Below are positions 32,361 to 42,098 of a stretch of 64,000 nt of DNA, piece by piece. The position numbers were made by a program, and so were the translations under genes. Origin of the DNA: Falsibacillus pallidus (GTDB lineage: Bacteria > Bacillota > Bacilli > Bacillales > DSM-25281); assembly GCF_003350505.1 (NCBI RefSeq), contig NZ_QQAY01000002.1:242181-306180 (forward strand). The letters are read 5' to 3'. The notes under the pieces were generated by a model. That model was not told the DNA's origin, searched no databases, and saw only the letters and a program-made list of their open reading frames with translations. Within the stretch, counting starts at the first letter, position 1. Each line of letters starts with the position of its first letter.

Positions 32361-33059
32361 ATGGCGAAAGAAATCAATTTAAAAGATTTATATAGGGTTA
32401 TTAAGAAAAGAGTTTGGGTCATTGGAATAATCACATTTATTTCGCTAATCCTTGGATGGATCCAGCTTTCCTATTATACGACTCCCCTTTATCAAACTTC
32501 GGCAAAAATCATCGTCGGAGCAGATGAGGATCATATGAAAACCTTGAGAGTAATCATAAAAGATTCCAGAGTCCTTCAAGAAGTAGCGAAGAAATTAAAC
32601 CTTCCTATTTCACCTGAAGCCCTGGCAGGAAAGATAAATGTAGTCAGTATCGACAGCTCCCAAGTGATGAGCATCAGTGTTATTGATACTGACCCTAAGC
32701 GTGCGGCAGACATTGCCAATACAACTGCTGAGGTATTTAAGGACGAAATCCCTACGATTATTAATTTTAATGATGTCATTCCGCTCTCACCTGCAAAAGT
32801 TAATGCTTGGCCTATAAATGAAAAGAGTACTCTCTCATATGTGAAATATCTTATTATCGGGTTAATTTTGGGCATTGGAGTGGTTTTCTTACTGGATTCC
32901 CTTGATGAGAAGATGTATAAAGAAAGCGATATTGAAGAATATCTGGGGCTGCCTATACTTGGGAACGTTTCGAAAATGAACAAGCGAAACAGCAAAAGAA
33001 AGAATCATATAAAGTTAAATTTAGTCATGAGGGGAGGAGAGTTCTTTGATCATAAATAA
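32361..33059 (+). CDS. epsA: Polysaccharide co-polymerase, Wzz-type kinase activator
   Basis: This 232-residue membrane protein has the Wzz architecture: a first helix, VWVIGIITFISLILGWI, an extracellular domain, a proline-containing stretch (PLSPAKVNAWP) and a second helix, YLIIGLILGIGVVFLL. A short cytosolic tail follows. It controls chain length and activates the partner tyrosine kinase encoded next. GAGGTAAGGTGG lies upstream of the ATG. Its gene overlaps epsB by 14 nt. As in B. subtilis eps it heads the operon, behind a promoter with two SinR-type sites. Confidence 0.9.
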   Translation: MAKEINLKDLYRVIKKRVWVIGIITFISLILGWIQLSYYTTPLYQTSAKIIVGADEDHMKTLRVIIKDSRVLQEVAKKLNLPISPEALAGKINVVSIDSSQVMSISVIDTDPKRAADIANTTAEVFKDEIPTIINFNDVIPLSPAKVNAWPINEKSTLSYVKYLIIGLILGIGVVFLLDSLDEKMYKESDIEEYLGLPILGNVSKMNKRNSKRKNHIKLNLVMRGGEFFDHK

Positions 33060-33702
33060 GAAAAAATTAAAAAATGAAAATACAAAAAGTAAATTAATCA
33101 CCTACTTACATCCTGATTCCATTATATCTGAACAATATCGTACGATTTTGACAAATATAAAGTTTGCAATGCCTGAAAAACAAAGCTGTGCTTTTGTTAT
33201 CACTTCCCCAGGAAAAGGGGAAGGGAAATCGACCTCTGCTGCGAATCTTGCCGTATCGATGGCTCAACAAAAGAAGAAGGTTCTTTTAATAGATGGGAAT
33301 TTAAGAGATCCCATGTTACATACAATCTTAAATATCCCCAACACAACGGGCTTAACGGATGTTTTGACAGGTAGAGTGACATTAGAAGAAGCAAGGTTCA
33401 GAACAGAGATTGGGAGGCTTGAAGTACTGACAAGTGGAACGATTCCTTATAATCCAGTTGAACTATTAGGCTCGCAGCTGCTTAAGGATTTATTACATAG
33501 GGCTCTGCAATTATATGATATTGTACTAATCGATTCTCCGTCTGTTTCAGAAGTAACCGATACAAAGCTGCTGGCCAATCAAAGTAATGGGGTCATTGTG
33601 GTCATCAATCGAAGTAAAACGAAGATTAAAAAAGCAATTGAAATGAAAAAAGAATTAGAATTTGCAAAAGCAAAATTTATTGGAGTAATATTGCATGATT
33701 GA
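33046..33702 (+). CDS. epsB: Tyrosine-protein kinase (BY-kinase)
   Basis: This 218-residue cytosolic BY-kinase has the Walker A variant SPGKGEGKSTSAANLA, Walker A' VLLIDGNLRDP and Walker B DIVLIDSPS. EpsB autophosphorylates on C-terminal tyrosines and regulates polysaccharide enzymes, stimulated by EpsA. The C-terminus lacks an evident Tyr cluster, ending AKFIGVILHD, as in some Bacillus homologues. The TTG start is chosen because GGGGAGGAG lies upstream and overlaps epsA. The ~300 nt after it hold an operator, a structured RNA candidate and a terminator. Confidence 0.9.
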   Translation: MIINKKKLKNENTKSKLITYLHPDSIISEQYRTILTNIKFAMPEKQSCAFVITSPGKGEGKSTSAANLAVSMAQQKKKVLLIDGNLRDPMLHTILNIPNTTGLTDVLTGRVTLEEARFRTEIGRLEVLTSGTIPYNPVELLGSQLLKDLLHRALQLYDIVLIDSPSVSEVTDTKLLANQSNGVIVVINRSKTKIKKAIEMKKELEFAKAKFIGVILHD

Positions 33703-33736
33703 ATATCAAAACTGCAATTATTTTTTTAATCAATTC

Positions 33737-33752
33737 GTTCTCTAAAAAGAAC
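33737..33752. promoter_or_regulatory. SinR-type operator, copy 5
   Basis: GTTCTCTAAAAAGAAC, form GTTCT-N6-AGAAC, between epsB and epsC. GTTCTCT fits the GTTCTYT half-site. It may control internal transcription of the distal eps genes. Confidence 0.62.
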
Positions 33753-33769
33753 AAAAAGCGCTATTTTAA

Positions 33770-33888
33770 AATGGTGATGCCATCCCTACCGTTATCAATG
33801 GAGGCACTCGATCATGCTGTGGGTTGAAAGACCTTAGACGCTTGTCGTCAGGAGTGTGGTGTGAGGGGGGGTTGAATGCCCCAATTTT
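33770..33888 (+). ncRNA. Candidate EAR (eps-associated RNA) element
   Basis: This ~120-nt, unusually GC-rich and structured stretch lies between epsB and epsC, exactly where B. subtilis carries the EAR element that promotes processive antitermination across the long eps operon. It contains no plausible gene. The terminator that follows at 33889 gives it a target. The boundaries are approximate and the assignment rests on position and structure-like composition, not on a covariance search. Confidence 0.55.
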
Positions 33889-33947
33889 AATAAAGTTCTT
33901 AATTATGTATTTTGTTAAAAAATGTATAATTAAGAACTTTATTTTTT
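33889..33947 (+). terminator. Strong internal terminator between epsB and epsC
   Basis: AATAAAGTTCTTAATTAT (33889-33906) and ATAATTAAGAACTTTATT (33926-33943) form an 18-bp stem, followed by T residues. Without antitermination or a new promoter it should stop eps transcription. Confidence 0.85.
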
Positions 33948-34006
33948 ATCAAAGGAATGCAATCAGACATCATTTATCCTATAAAACAATAATAAGGAGG
34001 GAACCA

Positions 34007-35842
34007 ATGAAATATTGGCAGCGATTATCCATTTTTATTTGTATTGACTCATTCATAATCTTATTTTCTATTTTATTCGCCCAATTGTTAGTAAATGGGG
34101 GAGTTCATGTATCGAATAGTACATTCATGGTGACATCATCCGCCATAATTCTTAGCTACTCATTTTTATTCTACTATTTCAAACTTTATAAGAAGGCGTG
34201 GGAGTACGCCAGTCTTGGCGAACTCATGATTATTTTCAAAACAGTGACAATAACCACTCTCGTGTCCGCACTCCTTTCTATAACAATGTTTGGTGGTAAA
34301 AACATTCGTGTGATTATCACTGCTGGAATTCTTCAATTTCTAATCATAAGCGGTTCTCGCTTTTGTATAAGACTGTATAGAGATTTAGTGATTCTTAATC
34401 AAAATCCGCAGAAAAGAACCCTGGTAATCGGAGCTGGATCTGCAGGTACGATGGTGGCCAGGCAGCTTCTGCATAATAAGGATTCTGAACTCCTTCCGAT
34501 TGGATTTATTGATGATAATATCAAAAAACAAAATCTGCAAATATTAGGCATTCCCGTCATTGGCGGCGTGATGGATATAGAAAAAATCGTTGAAACTTTT
34601 CAAATTGAACATATAGTCATAGCCATTCCATCGCTTTCTAGAAGAGAACTGAATACTATTTTTCAGGAATGTTTAAAAACGAAGGTTAAAACGCAAATAT
34701 TGCCAATGATTGAAGACCTTGTCTCTGGAAAAGTATCTGTCAATCAATTCAGAGATGTACAAGTGGAAGATCTCCTAGGGAGAATGCCTGTAGAATTAGA
34801 CACCGCAAGTATTGCAGATTCTATAACAAATAAAGTGGTATTGGTTACCGGTGCAGGCGGTTCAATAGGATCTGAAATTTGCAGGCAAGCGGCCAAATTT
34901 AAACCTGCAAAATTAATTCTTTTAGGCCATGGAGAGAATAGCATTTACTCCATTGAAATGGAGCTGAAAGAAACGTATAAGAATGAACCGATTGAAATTA
35001 TTCCGGAAATTGCAGACCTTCAAGACTCAAAGAAAATGATGAGTGTAATGGAAGAATACCATCCACATGTTGTCTATCATGCTGCTGCACATAAACATGT
35101 ACCTCTAATGGAAAGAAATCCAGAGGAGGCTGTCAAAAATAATCTAATTGGAACCATTAATGCTGCGAATGCTGCAAGTTGGCATAATGTTGATACATTT
35201 GTCATGATTTCATCGGATAAAGCTGTTAATCCAACCAGTGTAATGGGAGCTACAAAGCGACTATCGGAAATGGTTATACAACAAATGAACAAAGAGAGTG
35301 AAACTAAATTCGTCGTTGTTCGTTTCGGGAATGTCCTCGGAAGCAGAGGAAGTGTAATTCCGCTGTTCAAAAAACAAATTGCAAATGGGGGGCCGGTTAC
35401 CGTTACGCATCCTGAAATGATCCGTTATTTTATGACAATTCCTGAAGCTTCAAGGCTAGTGATTCAAGCAGGGGCACTGGCAAATGGCGGAGAGATTTTT
35501 GTATTAGATATGGGTGAGCCGGTTAAAATTGTTGATCTTGCTGAAAATCTAATAAAATTATCTGGACATACAGTTGAAGATATTGGGATCGAATTCACGG
35601 GAATCAGGCCAGGGGAAAAATTATATGAAGAATTATTAAAAGACGAAGAAGTCCTTGATAGACAAATCTATCCCAAAATCTTTATTGGTAGATCAACAAA
35701 CCTGTATTTACAAGAGATAGAGGAACTAATAGCTGAATATTCCTCTTTAGAGAAAGAAGAATTACGTGAAAGACTGCTGAACTTAGCCAATCACCGTTTG
35801 AGGGTAAAGAGAAAATCCATAGTAGCGTCATTATCAAGTTAA
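34007..35842 (+). CDS. epsC: Membrane UDP-sugar 4,6-dehydratase
   Basis: This ~611-residue protein of the CapD/EpsC family has four N-terminal membrane helices, a first Rossmann unit ([16 protein letters not shown]) and the catalytic short-chain dehydrogenase domain with [17 protein letters not shown]. The active-site series [20 protein letters not shown] has Met in place of Tyr, as in inverting 4,6-dehydratases. It probably makes UDP-2,6-dideoxy-4-keto-sugars from UDP-GlcNAc for the polysaccharide. The ATG at 34007 has AAGGAGGG upstream; a frame opening 61 codons earlier runs through the terminator and is rejected. Confidence 0.93.
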   Translation: MKYWQRLSIFICIDSFIILFSILFAQLLVNGGVHVSNSTFMVTSSAIILSYSFLFYYFKLYKKAWEYASLGELMIIFKTVTITTLVSALLSITMFGGKNIRVIITAGILQFLIISGSRFCIRLYRDLVILNQNPQKRTLVIGAGSAGTMVARQLLHNKDSELLPIGFIDDNIKKQNLQILGIPVIGGVMDIEKIVETFQIEHIVIAIPSLSRRELNTIFQECLKTKVKTQILPMIEDLVSGKVSVNQFRDVQVEDLLGRMPVELDTASIADSITNKVVLVTGAGGSIGSEICRQAAKFKPAKLILLGHGENSIYSIEMELKETYKNEPIEIIPEIADLQDSKKMMSVMEEYHPHVVYHAAAHKHVPLMERNPEEAVKNNLIGTINAANAASWHNVDTFVMISSDKAVNPTSVMGATKRLSEMVIQQMNKESETKFVVVRFGNVLGSRGSVIPLFKKQIANGGPVTVTHPEMIRYFMTIPEASRLVIQAGALANGGEIFVLDMGEPVKIVDLAENLIKLSGHTVEDIGIEFTGIRPGEKLYEELLKDEEVLDRQIYPKIFIGRSTNLYLQEIEELIAEYSSLEKEELRERLLNLANHRLRVKRKSIVASLSS

Positions 35843-35855
35843 AGAGGTGGATAAG

Positions 35856-36734
35856 ATGAAAGTAAGAAAAGCCATTATTCCAGCAGCCGGTCTTGGGACA
35901 AGATTTTTGCCAGCGACAAAAGCGATGCCAAAGGAAATGCTTCCCATCGTGGATAAGCCAACGATTCAATACATTGTAGAAGAAGCCATTGAATCGGGTA
36001 TCGAAGACATCATTATTGTTACAGGAAAAGGAAAAAGAGCGATTGAAGATCACTTTGACCATTCCTTTGAATTGGAACAAAATCTCTTAGATAAAGGCAA
36101 GCTGGAATTGCTGAGCGAAGTGCAAAAAACATCTAAAATGGTGGATATTCATTATATTCGCCAGAAAGAACCTAAGGGATTGGGTCATGCAGTATGGTGT
36201 GCAAGAAAATTCATTGGCAACGAACCTTTTGCAGTACTCCTTGGGGATGATATAGTCCAGGCAGAGAAGCCTTGTTTAAAACAGATGATTGATCAATTCA
36301 ATCGGTATAAATCTTCTATCTTAGGTGTGCAGACTGTTCCGGAAGATGAAGTATCAAGATACGGGATTGTAGGAGGCAGTCAAATCGGTGACCGATTCTA
36401 CGGGATTGATCAATTGGTGGAAAAGCCTAAAAGAGAAGAAGCGCCATCCAATTTAGCCATAATGGGCCGTTATATTTTGAGTCCGAAAATTTTCGAAATC
36501 CTCTCCCGTCAAAAGCCTGGAGCTGGTGGCGAAATACAATTGACAGATGCCATTTCAGAATTAAATAAGTATGAAGCGGTGTATGCCTATGATTTTGAGG
36601 GGACACGTTATGATGTTGGAGAAAAGCTGGGTTTCATTAAAACGACATTGGAATTTGCCTTGAAAAGAGATGATTTAAATAAACACCTGCTGGATTACTT
36701 TAAGGAAGTATTGGATCAGCAATTGATAAAATGA
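35856..36734 (+). CDS. gtaB: UTP--glucose-1-phosphate uridylyltransferase
   Basis: This ~292-residue enzyme makes UDP-glucose. The nucleotide-binding signature is [19 protein letters not shown] with [10 protein letters not shown] and, later, GLGHAVWCA and GLVEKP-like QLVEKPKRE. The ATG 35856 has GAGGTG 7 nt upstream; a GTG three codons earlier lies inside the ribosome site. Its presence inside the eps cluster, with galE at 42099, gives a local UDP-glucose to UDP-galactose supply. B. subtilis keeps gtaB elsewhere, so this is a difference in layout. Confidence 0.94.
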   Translation: MKVRKAIIPAAGLGTRFLPATKAMPKEMLPIVDKPTIQYIVEEAIESGIEDIIIVTGKGKRAIEDHFDHSFELEQNLLDKGKLELLSEVQKTSKMVDIHYIRQKEPKGLGHAVWCARKFIGNEPFAVLLGDDIVQAEKPCLKQMIDQFNRYKSSILGVQTVPEDEVSRYGIVGGSQIGDRFYGIDQLVEKPKREEAPSNLAIMGRYILSPKIFEILSRQKPGAGGEIQLTDAISELNKYEAVYAYDFEGTRYDVGEKLGFIKTTLEFALKRDDLNKHLLDYFKEVLDQQLIK

Positions 36735-36748
36735 TAGGAAGATGATTG

Positions 36749-37912
36749 ATGGCAAATAAAATACTGTTCTGCGCCACTGTAGATTACCATTTTAAAGCCT
36801 TTCATATACCATATATGAAATGGTTCAAAGAACAAGGCTGGGAAGTTCATGTAGCAGCTTCCGGAGAGTTGAAACTGCCATTCACAGATAGAAAATTCAA
36901 TATTCCATTTAAGCGGTCACCTGTTCACACAGAAAATGCTAGAGCCTATTTTCAGCTTAAAAAAGTTATTGATCAAGAGAAATATCAATTGATTCATTGC
37001 CATACACCGATGGGCGGTGTACTTGCACGATTAGCTGCACGTGCAGCAAGAAAAAAAGGATCCAAGTTAATCTATACAGCTCACGGCTTCCACTTTTGCA
37101 AAGGAGCGCCATTGAAAAATTGGCTTCTCTATTATCCTATAGAGAAATGGCTGGCTCAGTATACAGATTGCCTAATTACTATCAATATGGAAGACTACGC
37201 ACGGGCGTTGCATCATTTAAAAGCTAAAAAAATCAGGCATGTTCACGGTGTAGGGGTGGATACAGAAAGATTTAAACCCATCACCGAACAAATGAAAATG
37301 AAAATAAGAAAATCATTAGGATATCAACCTGATGATTTTTTATTATTTTATGGAGCAGAATTTAATCAAAATAAGAATCATTCCTTACTACTTCGTGCTT
37401 TTGCAAATATAAAAGAAAAAATGCCTCATGCTAAACTGCTGCTTGCCGGCGAAGGCATAACAATGGAAGAATGCAAACGACAAGTGGTCCACTTAGGCAT
37501 TGAGAATATGGTCGATTTCCTTGGATACAGAAATGATGTAGATCAACTGCTCCCAATATGTGATGCAGCAGTATCTTCAAGTCTTCGAGAAGGGCTTCCA
37601 GTAAACATCATGGAAGCAATGGCGTGTGGGCTGCCAGTTATCTGCTCGAATAATCGCGGCCATCGGGAGCTGGTTGTTGATGGGGAAAATGGCTATTTAT
37701 TCAGTGTTGATAATCCTGAGCAGTTTGAGAATTGCTTAATTGCTCTATATCAAAACCCTAGCCCTATTGATCACATGAAATTAAAATTCATGAACTATTC
37801 TAAGAAATACTCCCTCAAGTTGGTCAGTAGAGAATTAATGGAAATATATTCGAGTTTTATGGTGGTGGATCAAAATGAATCCAAAAGTAAGTATAGTCGT
37901 TCCTATCTATAA
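36749..37912 (+). CDS. epsD: Glycosyltransferase family 4 (EpsD-like)
   Basis: This ~387-residue GT-B enzyme shows an N-terminal ILFCATVDYHFKAFHIPYMKWF, close to EpsD of B. subtilis, with KLIYTAHGFHFCKGAP. The sugar-nucleotide signature SSSLREGLPVNIMEAMACGLPV carries the family Glu pair. It is cytosolic and membrane-associated and adds an early sugar to the lipid-linked unit. The ATG at 36749 follows AGGAAG. The 3' end overlaps the next gene by 38 nt, an unusually long overlap that implies coupling. Confidence 0.88.
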   Translation: MANKILFCATVDYHFKAFHIPYMKWFKEQGWEVHVAASGELKLPFTDRKFNIPFKRSPVHTENARAYFQLKKVIDQEKYQLIHCHTPMGGVLARLAARAARKKGSKLIYTAHGFHFCKGAPLKNWLLYYPIEKWLAQYTDCLITINMEDYARALHHLKAKKIRHVHGVGVDTERFKPITEQMKMKIRKSLGYQPDDFLLFYGAEFNQNKNHSLLLRAFANIKEKMPHAKLLLAGEGITMEECKRQVVHLGIENMVDFLGYRNDVDQLLPICDAAVSSSLREGLPVNIMEAMACGLPVICSNNRGHRELVVDGENGYLFSVDNPEQFENCLIALYQNPSPIDHMKLKFMNYSKKYSLKLVSRELMEIYSSFMVVDQNESKSKYSRSYL

Positions 37913-38942
37913 TGTTGATAAATACTTGGTTAGGTGTTTGGACAGTTTACTTAACCAAACCCTAAAAGACATTGAAATAATATGTGTTAACGATGGATCA
38001 TCGGACGCGAGTCTTCCAATCTTAGAAAAATACGAAGAAATTGATAAAAGGATTAACATTATCAATAAAGTTAATGGGGGAGTATCTTCTGCAAGAAATT
38101 GCGGAATTGATGCAGCAAGAGGCGAGTATATAGGCTTTGTTGATCCAGATGACTGGGTTGACCATGATATGTACCTCTCACTTTATAAAACGGCAATTTC
38201 TGATAAAGCGGATATTGTCATGTGTTCCTATATTCGCGAGTTCTCAAACCATTCCAAAGAAAAGAAATTTAATTTTCCAGAAAAAAGTATTTTTGAAAAT
38301 CAATCAGTTAAGTCGAACATCATGCGTAAATTAATTGGACCACTTAATGAAGAGGTTGCAAATCCAGAGCTAATGGACGCATGGGGAACTGTTTGGTCAA
38401 AGTTATTTCGTGCAGATATTATTAAAAGCAATGAAATTCGGTTTACAGATCTTAATGTGATTGGAACAAATGAGGACTTATTATTCAACATTCAAGTAAT
38501 TAATTTTGCACAAACCTTTGTTTTCTTAAATAAACCTTACTATCATTATTGGCGAGCTAATTCCGGTTCTGTAACAACAGGGTTTAAACCACTATTATTT
38601 GACCAATGGCTAAACCTGTATCACCTTATAGAAGAGTTTATAAAAAAAAATTCTTTATCGGAAGAGTATTATTCTGCACTGAATAATCGCATGTGCTTGG
38701 GGACTCTTGGTCTCGGACTAAATACTATAAGTAAAGAAAACAAAGATTCATCGTTTAAAAAGATTAAACACTTAAAACATATCCTTAAGAGTGAACAATT
38801 AAAAAACTCTTTTAAACAATTAGACTTAAAAAAATTTCCACTTATTTGGAAGGTGTTTTATTTTAGTGCAAAAATACGATCAGCAACTAGTTTATATTTC
38901 ATGCTAATTGCCATAGAAATACTGCGAAAGAATCTAAGATAG
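37875..38942 (+). CDS. Glycosyltransferase family 2 (EpsJ-like)
   Basis: This 355-residue GT-A enzyme has an opening KVSIVVPIYNVDKYLVRCLD and the nucleotide-binding acid in ICVNDGSSDAS. The DxD-type metal site is FVDPDDWVD. It transfers a sugar from a UDP or dTDP donor; specificity is not predictable. The layout resembles EpsJ and EpsH of B. subtilis. Its ATG follows GGTGG and begins 38 nt before the epsD stop. A related enzyme is encoded at 48523. Confidence 0.85.
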   Translation: MNPKVSIVVPIYNVDKYLVRCLDSLLNQTLKDIEIICVNDGSSDASLPILEKYEEIDKRINIINKVNGGVSSARNCGIDAARGEYIGFVDPDDWVDHDMYLSLYKTAISDKADIVMCSYIREFSNHSKEKKFNFPEKSIFENQSVKSNIMRKLIGPLNEEVANPELMDAWGTVWSKLFRADIIKSNEIRFTDLNVIGTNEDLLFNIQVINFAQTFVFLNKPYYHYWRANSGSVTTGFKPLLFDQWLNLYHLIEEFIKKNSLSEEYYSALNNRMCLGTLGLGLNTISKENKDSSFKKIKHLKHILKSEQLKNSFKQLDLKKFPLIWKVFYFSAKIRSATSLYFMLIAIEILRKNLR

Positions 38943-38954
38943 GAGTGTGCGGAT

Positions 38955-40067
38955 TTGAAACCACTTCGTGTTCTGCAAGTAGTTACGGTGATGAACCGTG
39001 GGGGTCTGGAAACAATGTTAATGAACTACTATCGTCATATTGACCGAGATAAAATTCAATTTGATTTTATGGTTCACCGACAAGAAGAAGGTCACTACGA
39101 CCAGGAAATAATAAAGCTTGGAGGCAAGATTTATAAAATGCCTCAAATAAAACCAGGGAATTATAAATCATATTTTATTAAACTCGATGATTTTTTCCAA
39201 GTACACCCATATTATAAAATCGTTCATTCACACATAAATGAGAATAGTAGTTTTGTGTTAAGGGCAGCAAAAAAAGCTGGAATTCCTTGCCGAATAGCCC
39301 ACAGTCACTTAAGTGATTTAGGGATTGACTACAAACTTCCTTTCCGGTTATATGCCAGATATGAAATGAGAGATCACCCAAGTGATTACTTTGCGTGTTC
39401 TAAAAATGCAGGAAAATGGTTGTTTGGAAGAAATAAAAAATTGAATCTTGAACGAGTTACTATTCTTAATAATGCCGTTAATACACAAGAGTTTACATAT
39501 GACCCCAAAAAACGATTGAAACTAAGAAAGGATCTTGGAATTAGAGAAGAACAACTAGTAGTAGGTCATATTGGAAGATTTAACAAACAAAAAAACCATA
39601 TATTTCTTATCGAAATTTTTAAAGAGATATTAACATTGAATGGAGATGCTATTCTTTTACTTGCTGGTGACGGATATCTAAAAACTAAGGTAGAAAAAAA
39701 GGTAAAGGAAATGGGATTAATTGATCAAGTGAAGTTTATAGGAGTTCGATCGGATATTCCTAATCTACTGCAAGCGATGGACATTTTTTTATTCCCATCC
39801 TTATTCGAAGGGCTTCCAGTGGTTTTGGTAGAAGCTCAAGCAGCAGGATTGAGATGTGTAGTTTCAGATTCAATTACAAAAGAATGCGATCTTACGGATA
39901 GAATTGAATTTATGAGTTTAAACTCGCCGCCATTAACATGGGCCAAAAAAATACTTTCACTTTCATATGAACACCTGGATACCTCTAACATGCTGCGGAA
40001 CAGAGGCTATGATACTTTTACAATGAGTAAATGGTTAACGAAATATTATTTTGATCATGCATTATGA
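38955..40067 (+). CDS. epsF: Glycosyltransferase family 4 (EpsF-like, first copy)
   Basis: This 370-residue GT-B enzyme opens LRVLQVVTVMNRGGLETMLMNYYR, with RIAHSHLSD and the C-terminal FPSLFEGLPVVLVEAQAAGL, a pattern like B. subtilis EpsF. The retaining-type donor site Glu residues are in the last motif. The TTG start follows TAGGAG. A close paralogue is encoded at 46202, after sinR, so the cluster holds two EpsF-type enzymes. Which of the two fills the ancestral role is not decidable. Confidence 0.85.
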   Translation: MKPLRVLQVVTVMNRGGLETMLMNYYRHIDRDKIQFDFMVHRQEEGHYDQEIIKLGGKIYKMPQIKPGNYKSYFIKLDDFFQVHPYYKIVHSHINENSSFVLRAAKKAGIPCRIAHSHLSDLGIDYKLPFRLYARYEMRDHPSDYFACSKNAGKWLFGRNKKLNLERVTILNNAVNTQEFTYDPKKRLKLRKDLGIREEQLVVGHIGRFNKQKNHIFLIEIFKEILTLNGDAILLLAGDGYLKTKVEKKVKEMGLIDQVKFIGVRSDIPNLLQAMDIFLFPSLFEGLPVVLVEAQAAGLRCVVSDSITKECDLTDRIEFMSLNSPPLTWAKKILSLSYEHLDTSNMLRNRGYDTFTMSKWLTKYYFDHAL

Positions 40068-40092
40068 TTATAAAAAATGGAGGAATAGCTGG

Positions 40093-40977
40093 ATGGTTCC
40101 GACACTTACAGTATTCACACCAACCTTTAATAGAGCTTATACTCTTCATCAGTGTTATGAAAGCTTAATCAGGCAAACTTGTAAAGACTTTATTTGGCTG
40201 ATTATCGATGATGGTTCCACCGATAACACTCATTCACTTGTAGAGAAATGGATTAAAGAAAAGAAAATCACTATTCGATACGTTTATCAACAAAATCAAG
40301 GAATGCATGGTGCCCATAATAAAGCATATGAGTTGATCGAATCCGAATTAAATGTATGCATTGACTCAGATGACTTTATGCCAGATGATGCGGTTGAGAA
40401 AATTTTATCCTTTTGGAAGAAGTATGGAGGCGCTCATGTTGCGGGAATTGTAGGGTTAGATGCAGATAGACAGGGAAATGTTATTGGTACTTTAATGCCC
40501 GAAGAAGTAAAGGAATCGACACTAATCAATTTATATGGGAAACATAAGGTGAAAGGAGATAAAAAACTTGTTTATAGGACAGAATTAATGAAAGAAACGC
40601 CGCCATATCCAATCTTTCCTGGCGAAAAATATTGTCCTTTAAGCTATAAATATATTTTGATTGATCAAAAATTTCCCTTATTGATATTAAATGAAGTGCT
40701 TTGTACAGTAGAATATCTGCCGGATGGCTCAAGTTTAAATATGATCAGTCAATATAAGAAAAACCCTAGAGGTTTTTCTTTTTTTCGTAAAGAGGCAATG
40801 AAATATTCACCCACCTATAAGGATAGATTTCGTGAGTCCATCCATTATGTTTCCAGCAATCTAATGATTGGGAATGGTAAATTCATTTTTGAATCACCAA
40901 GGAAACTTACTACCTTAATGACCACACCCTTAGGCTTTATTTTATATTTTTACTTAAAATATACAAACCTACCTTGA
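40093..40977 (+). CDS. Glycosyltransferase family 2
   Basis: This ~294-residue GT-A enzyme has LTVFTPTFNRAYTLHQCYES, the acid in LIIDDGSTDNT and the DxD site in CIDSDDFMPDDAVEKI. A later RTELMKETPPYPIFPGEKYC segment is typical of capsule glycosyltransferases. ATG 40093 has GGAGG 9 nt upstream; a frame starting 14 codons earlier overlaps epsF without a site. The donor and acceptor are unknown. It sits just before the polymerase gene epsG. Confidence 0.85.
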   Translation: MVPTLTVFTPTFNRAYTLHQCYESLIRQTCKDFIWLIIDDGSTDNTHSLVEKWIKEKKITIRYVYQQNQGMHGAHNKAYELIESELNVCIDSDDFMPDDAVEKILSFWKKYGGAHVAGIVGLDADRQGNVIGTLMPEEVKESTLINLYGKHKVKGDKKLVYRTELMKETPPYPIFPGEKYCPLSYKYILIDQKFPLLILNEVLCTVEYLPDGSSLNMISQYKKNPRGFSFFRKEAMKYSPTYKDRFRESIHYVSSNLMIGNGKFIFESPRKLTTLMTTPLGFILYFYLKYTNLP

Positions 40978-41020
40978 GTATTAAAGAATATTTAGTTTCT
41001 ACAAATGGAAGGGTTTTAAA

Positions 41021-42085
41021 ATGACAATTTTCTACTTTAATCTTGTGGTTGTGTATGTATTTTCGTTATGTGCTAGATATTTTTCGAAGGTAACTTCAAA
41101 CTTTTCAGTTGTTGCTCCCAATAAGATACCTGCAACAATTGCACTGACTAGCCTAGTGGTAATTGCTGGACTAAGAAATAATATTGGGGACACTTTTTTT
41201 TATATGCATTCTTATAAATTGAAACATTTTACTTTAGGTGACATTGATTTTTCAGGTGATTTTGGATTTGATTTATATCAAATGATATTACAAAGAATAT
41301 CGAGGGATCCTCAAATTTTAGTTTTAATTACTGCTTTAATAACAAATGTGCTAATAGTAGTGGTTTTATATAGATACTCAAGGTTATTTGAAATTAGCTT
41401 ATTTGTCTATATTACTGCAGGATCATATTTAGTCTCAATGAATGGAATAAGACAATTCTTAGCAGCATCTATAATTTTCGGTGCAACCAAATACATTATG
41501 AATGGTGATTGGAAAAAATACATCTTTATTATATTAATTGCTTCAACCATTCACAAAAGTGCTTTAGTTTTAATTCCTATTTACTTCATTGTTCGCAGTC
41601 CAGCTTGGAGTAAAATAACATTACTGCTAATTTTGGGATCTATATTTATCGTTTTTGGATTTAACCAATTTTCTTCCGTATTGTTTTCTGCTATTGAAGA
41701 CACACAATATGGCCACTATTCTAATTTCCAAGAAGGCGGGGCCAATATTCTAAGGGTTATCATTACGGCGGTACCAATTGTAATAGCCTACATCGGACGA
41801 GAAAAGCTAAAGCTTATATTTCCTAAAAGTGATTATATTGTAAATATGTCCATTATTAGTTTAGTATTCATGTTAATTTCAACACAAAACTGGATATTTG
41901 CTCGATTTGATATTTACTTTGGACTTTACAATTTAATCCTAATTTCGTGGGTTGTGAAGCTTTTTTCAATAAAAGATCAAAAACTAATCTACCTCTCTAT
42001 ATTAGTTTGTTATTTTATTTTATATATTTTCGAGCAGAGTATTGGCATGGGTATTATTTATAAAAGTGTTTATATAAATTTATAG
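41021..42085 (+). CDS. epsG: EpsG family polysaccharide polymerase
   Basis: This 354-residue membrane protein has about ten hydrophobic segments and the EpsG-family core: LVVIAGLRNNIGDTFFYMHS near the start, SMNGIRQFLAASIIFGA and STIHKSALVLIPIYF. The Arg-rich loop after helix 2 is the conserved polymerase site. It is the likely Wzy-type polymerase joining repeat units outside the membrane. AAGGG lies upstream of the ATG. The base composition is more AT-rich than the flanking galE. Confidence 0.87.
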   Translation: MTIFYFNLVVVYVFSLCARYFSKVTSNFSVVAPNKIPATIALTSLVVIAGLRNNIGDTFFYMHSYKLKHFTLGDIDFSGDFGFDLYQMILQRISRDPQILVLITALITNVLIVVVLYRYSRLFEISLFVYITAGSYLVSMNGIRQFLAASIIFGATKYIMNGDWKKYIFIILIASTIHKSALVLIPIYFIVRSPAWSKITLLLILGSIFIVFGFNQFSSVLFSAIEDTQYGHYSNFQEGGANILRVIITAVPIVIAYIGREKLKLIFPKSDYIVNMSIISLVFMLISTQNWIFARFDIYFGLYNLILISWVVKLFSIKDQKLIYLSILVCYFILYIFEQSIGMGIIYKSVYINL

Positions 42086-42098
42086 GTGGGGATGAGGA

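Noticed and set aside
33824..34006. N-terminal extension of epsC
   Set aside because: It would be translated from the EAR candidate and the terminator stem and has no family match; the ATG at 34007 has a strong ribosome site.
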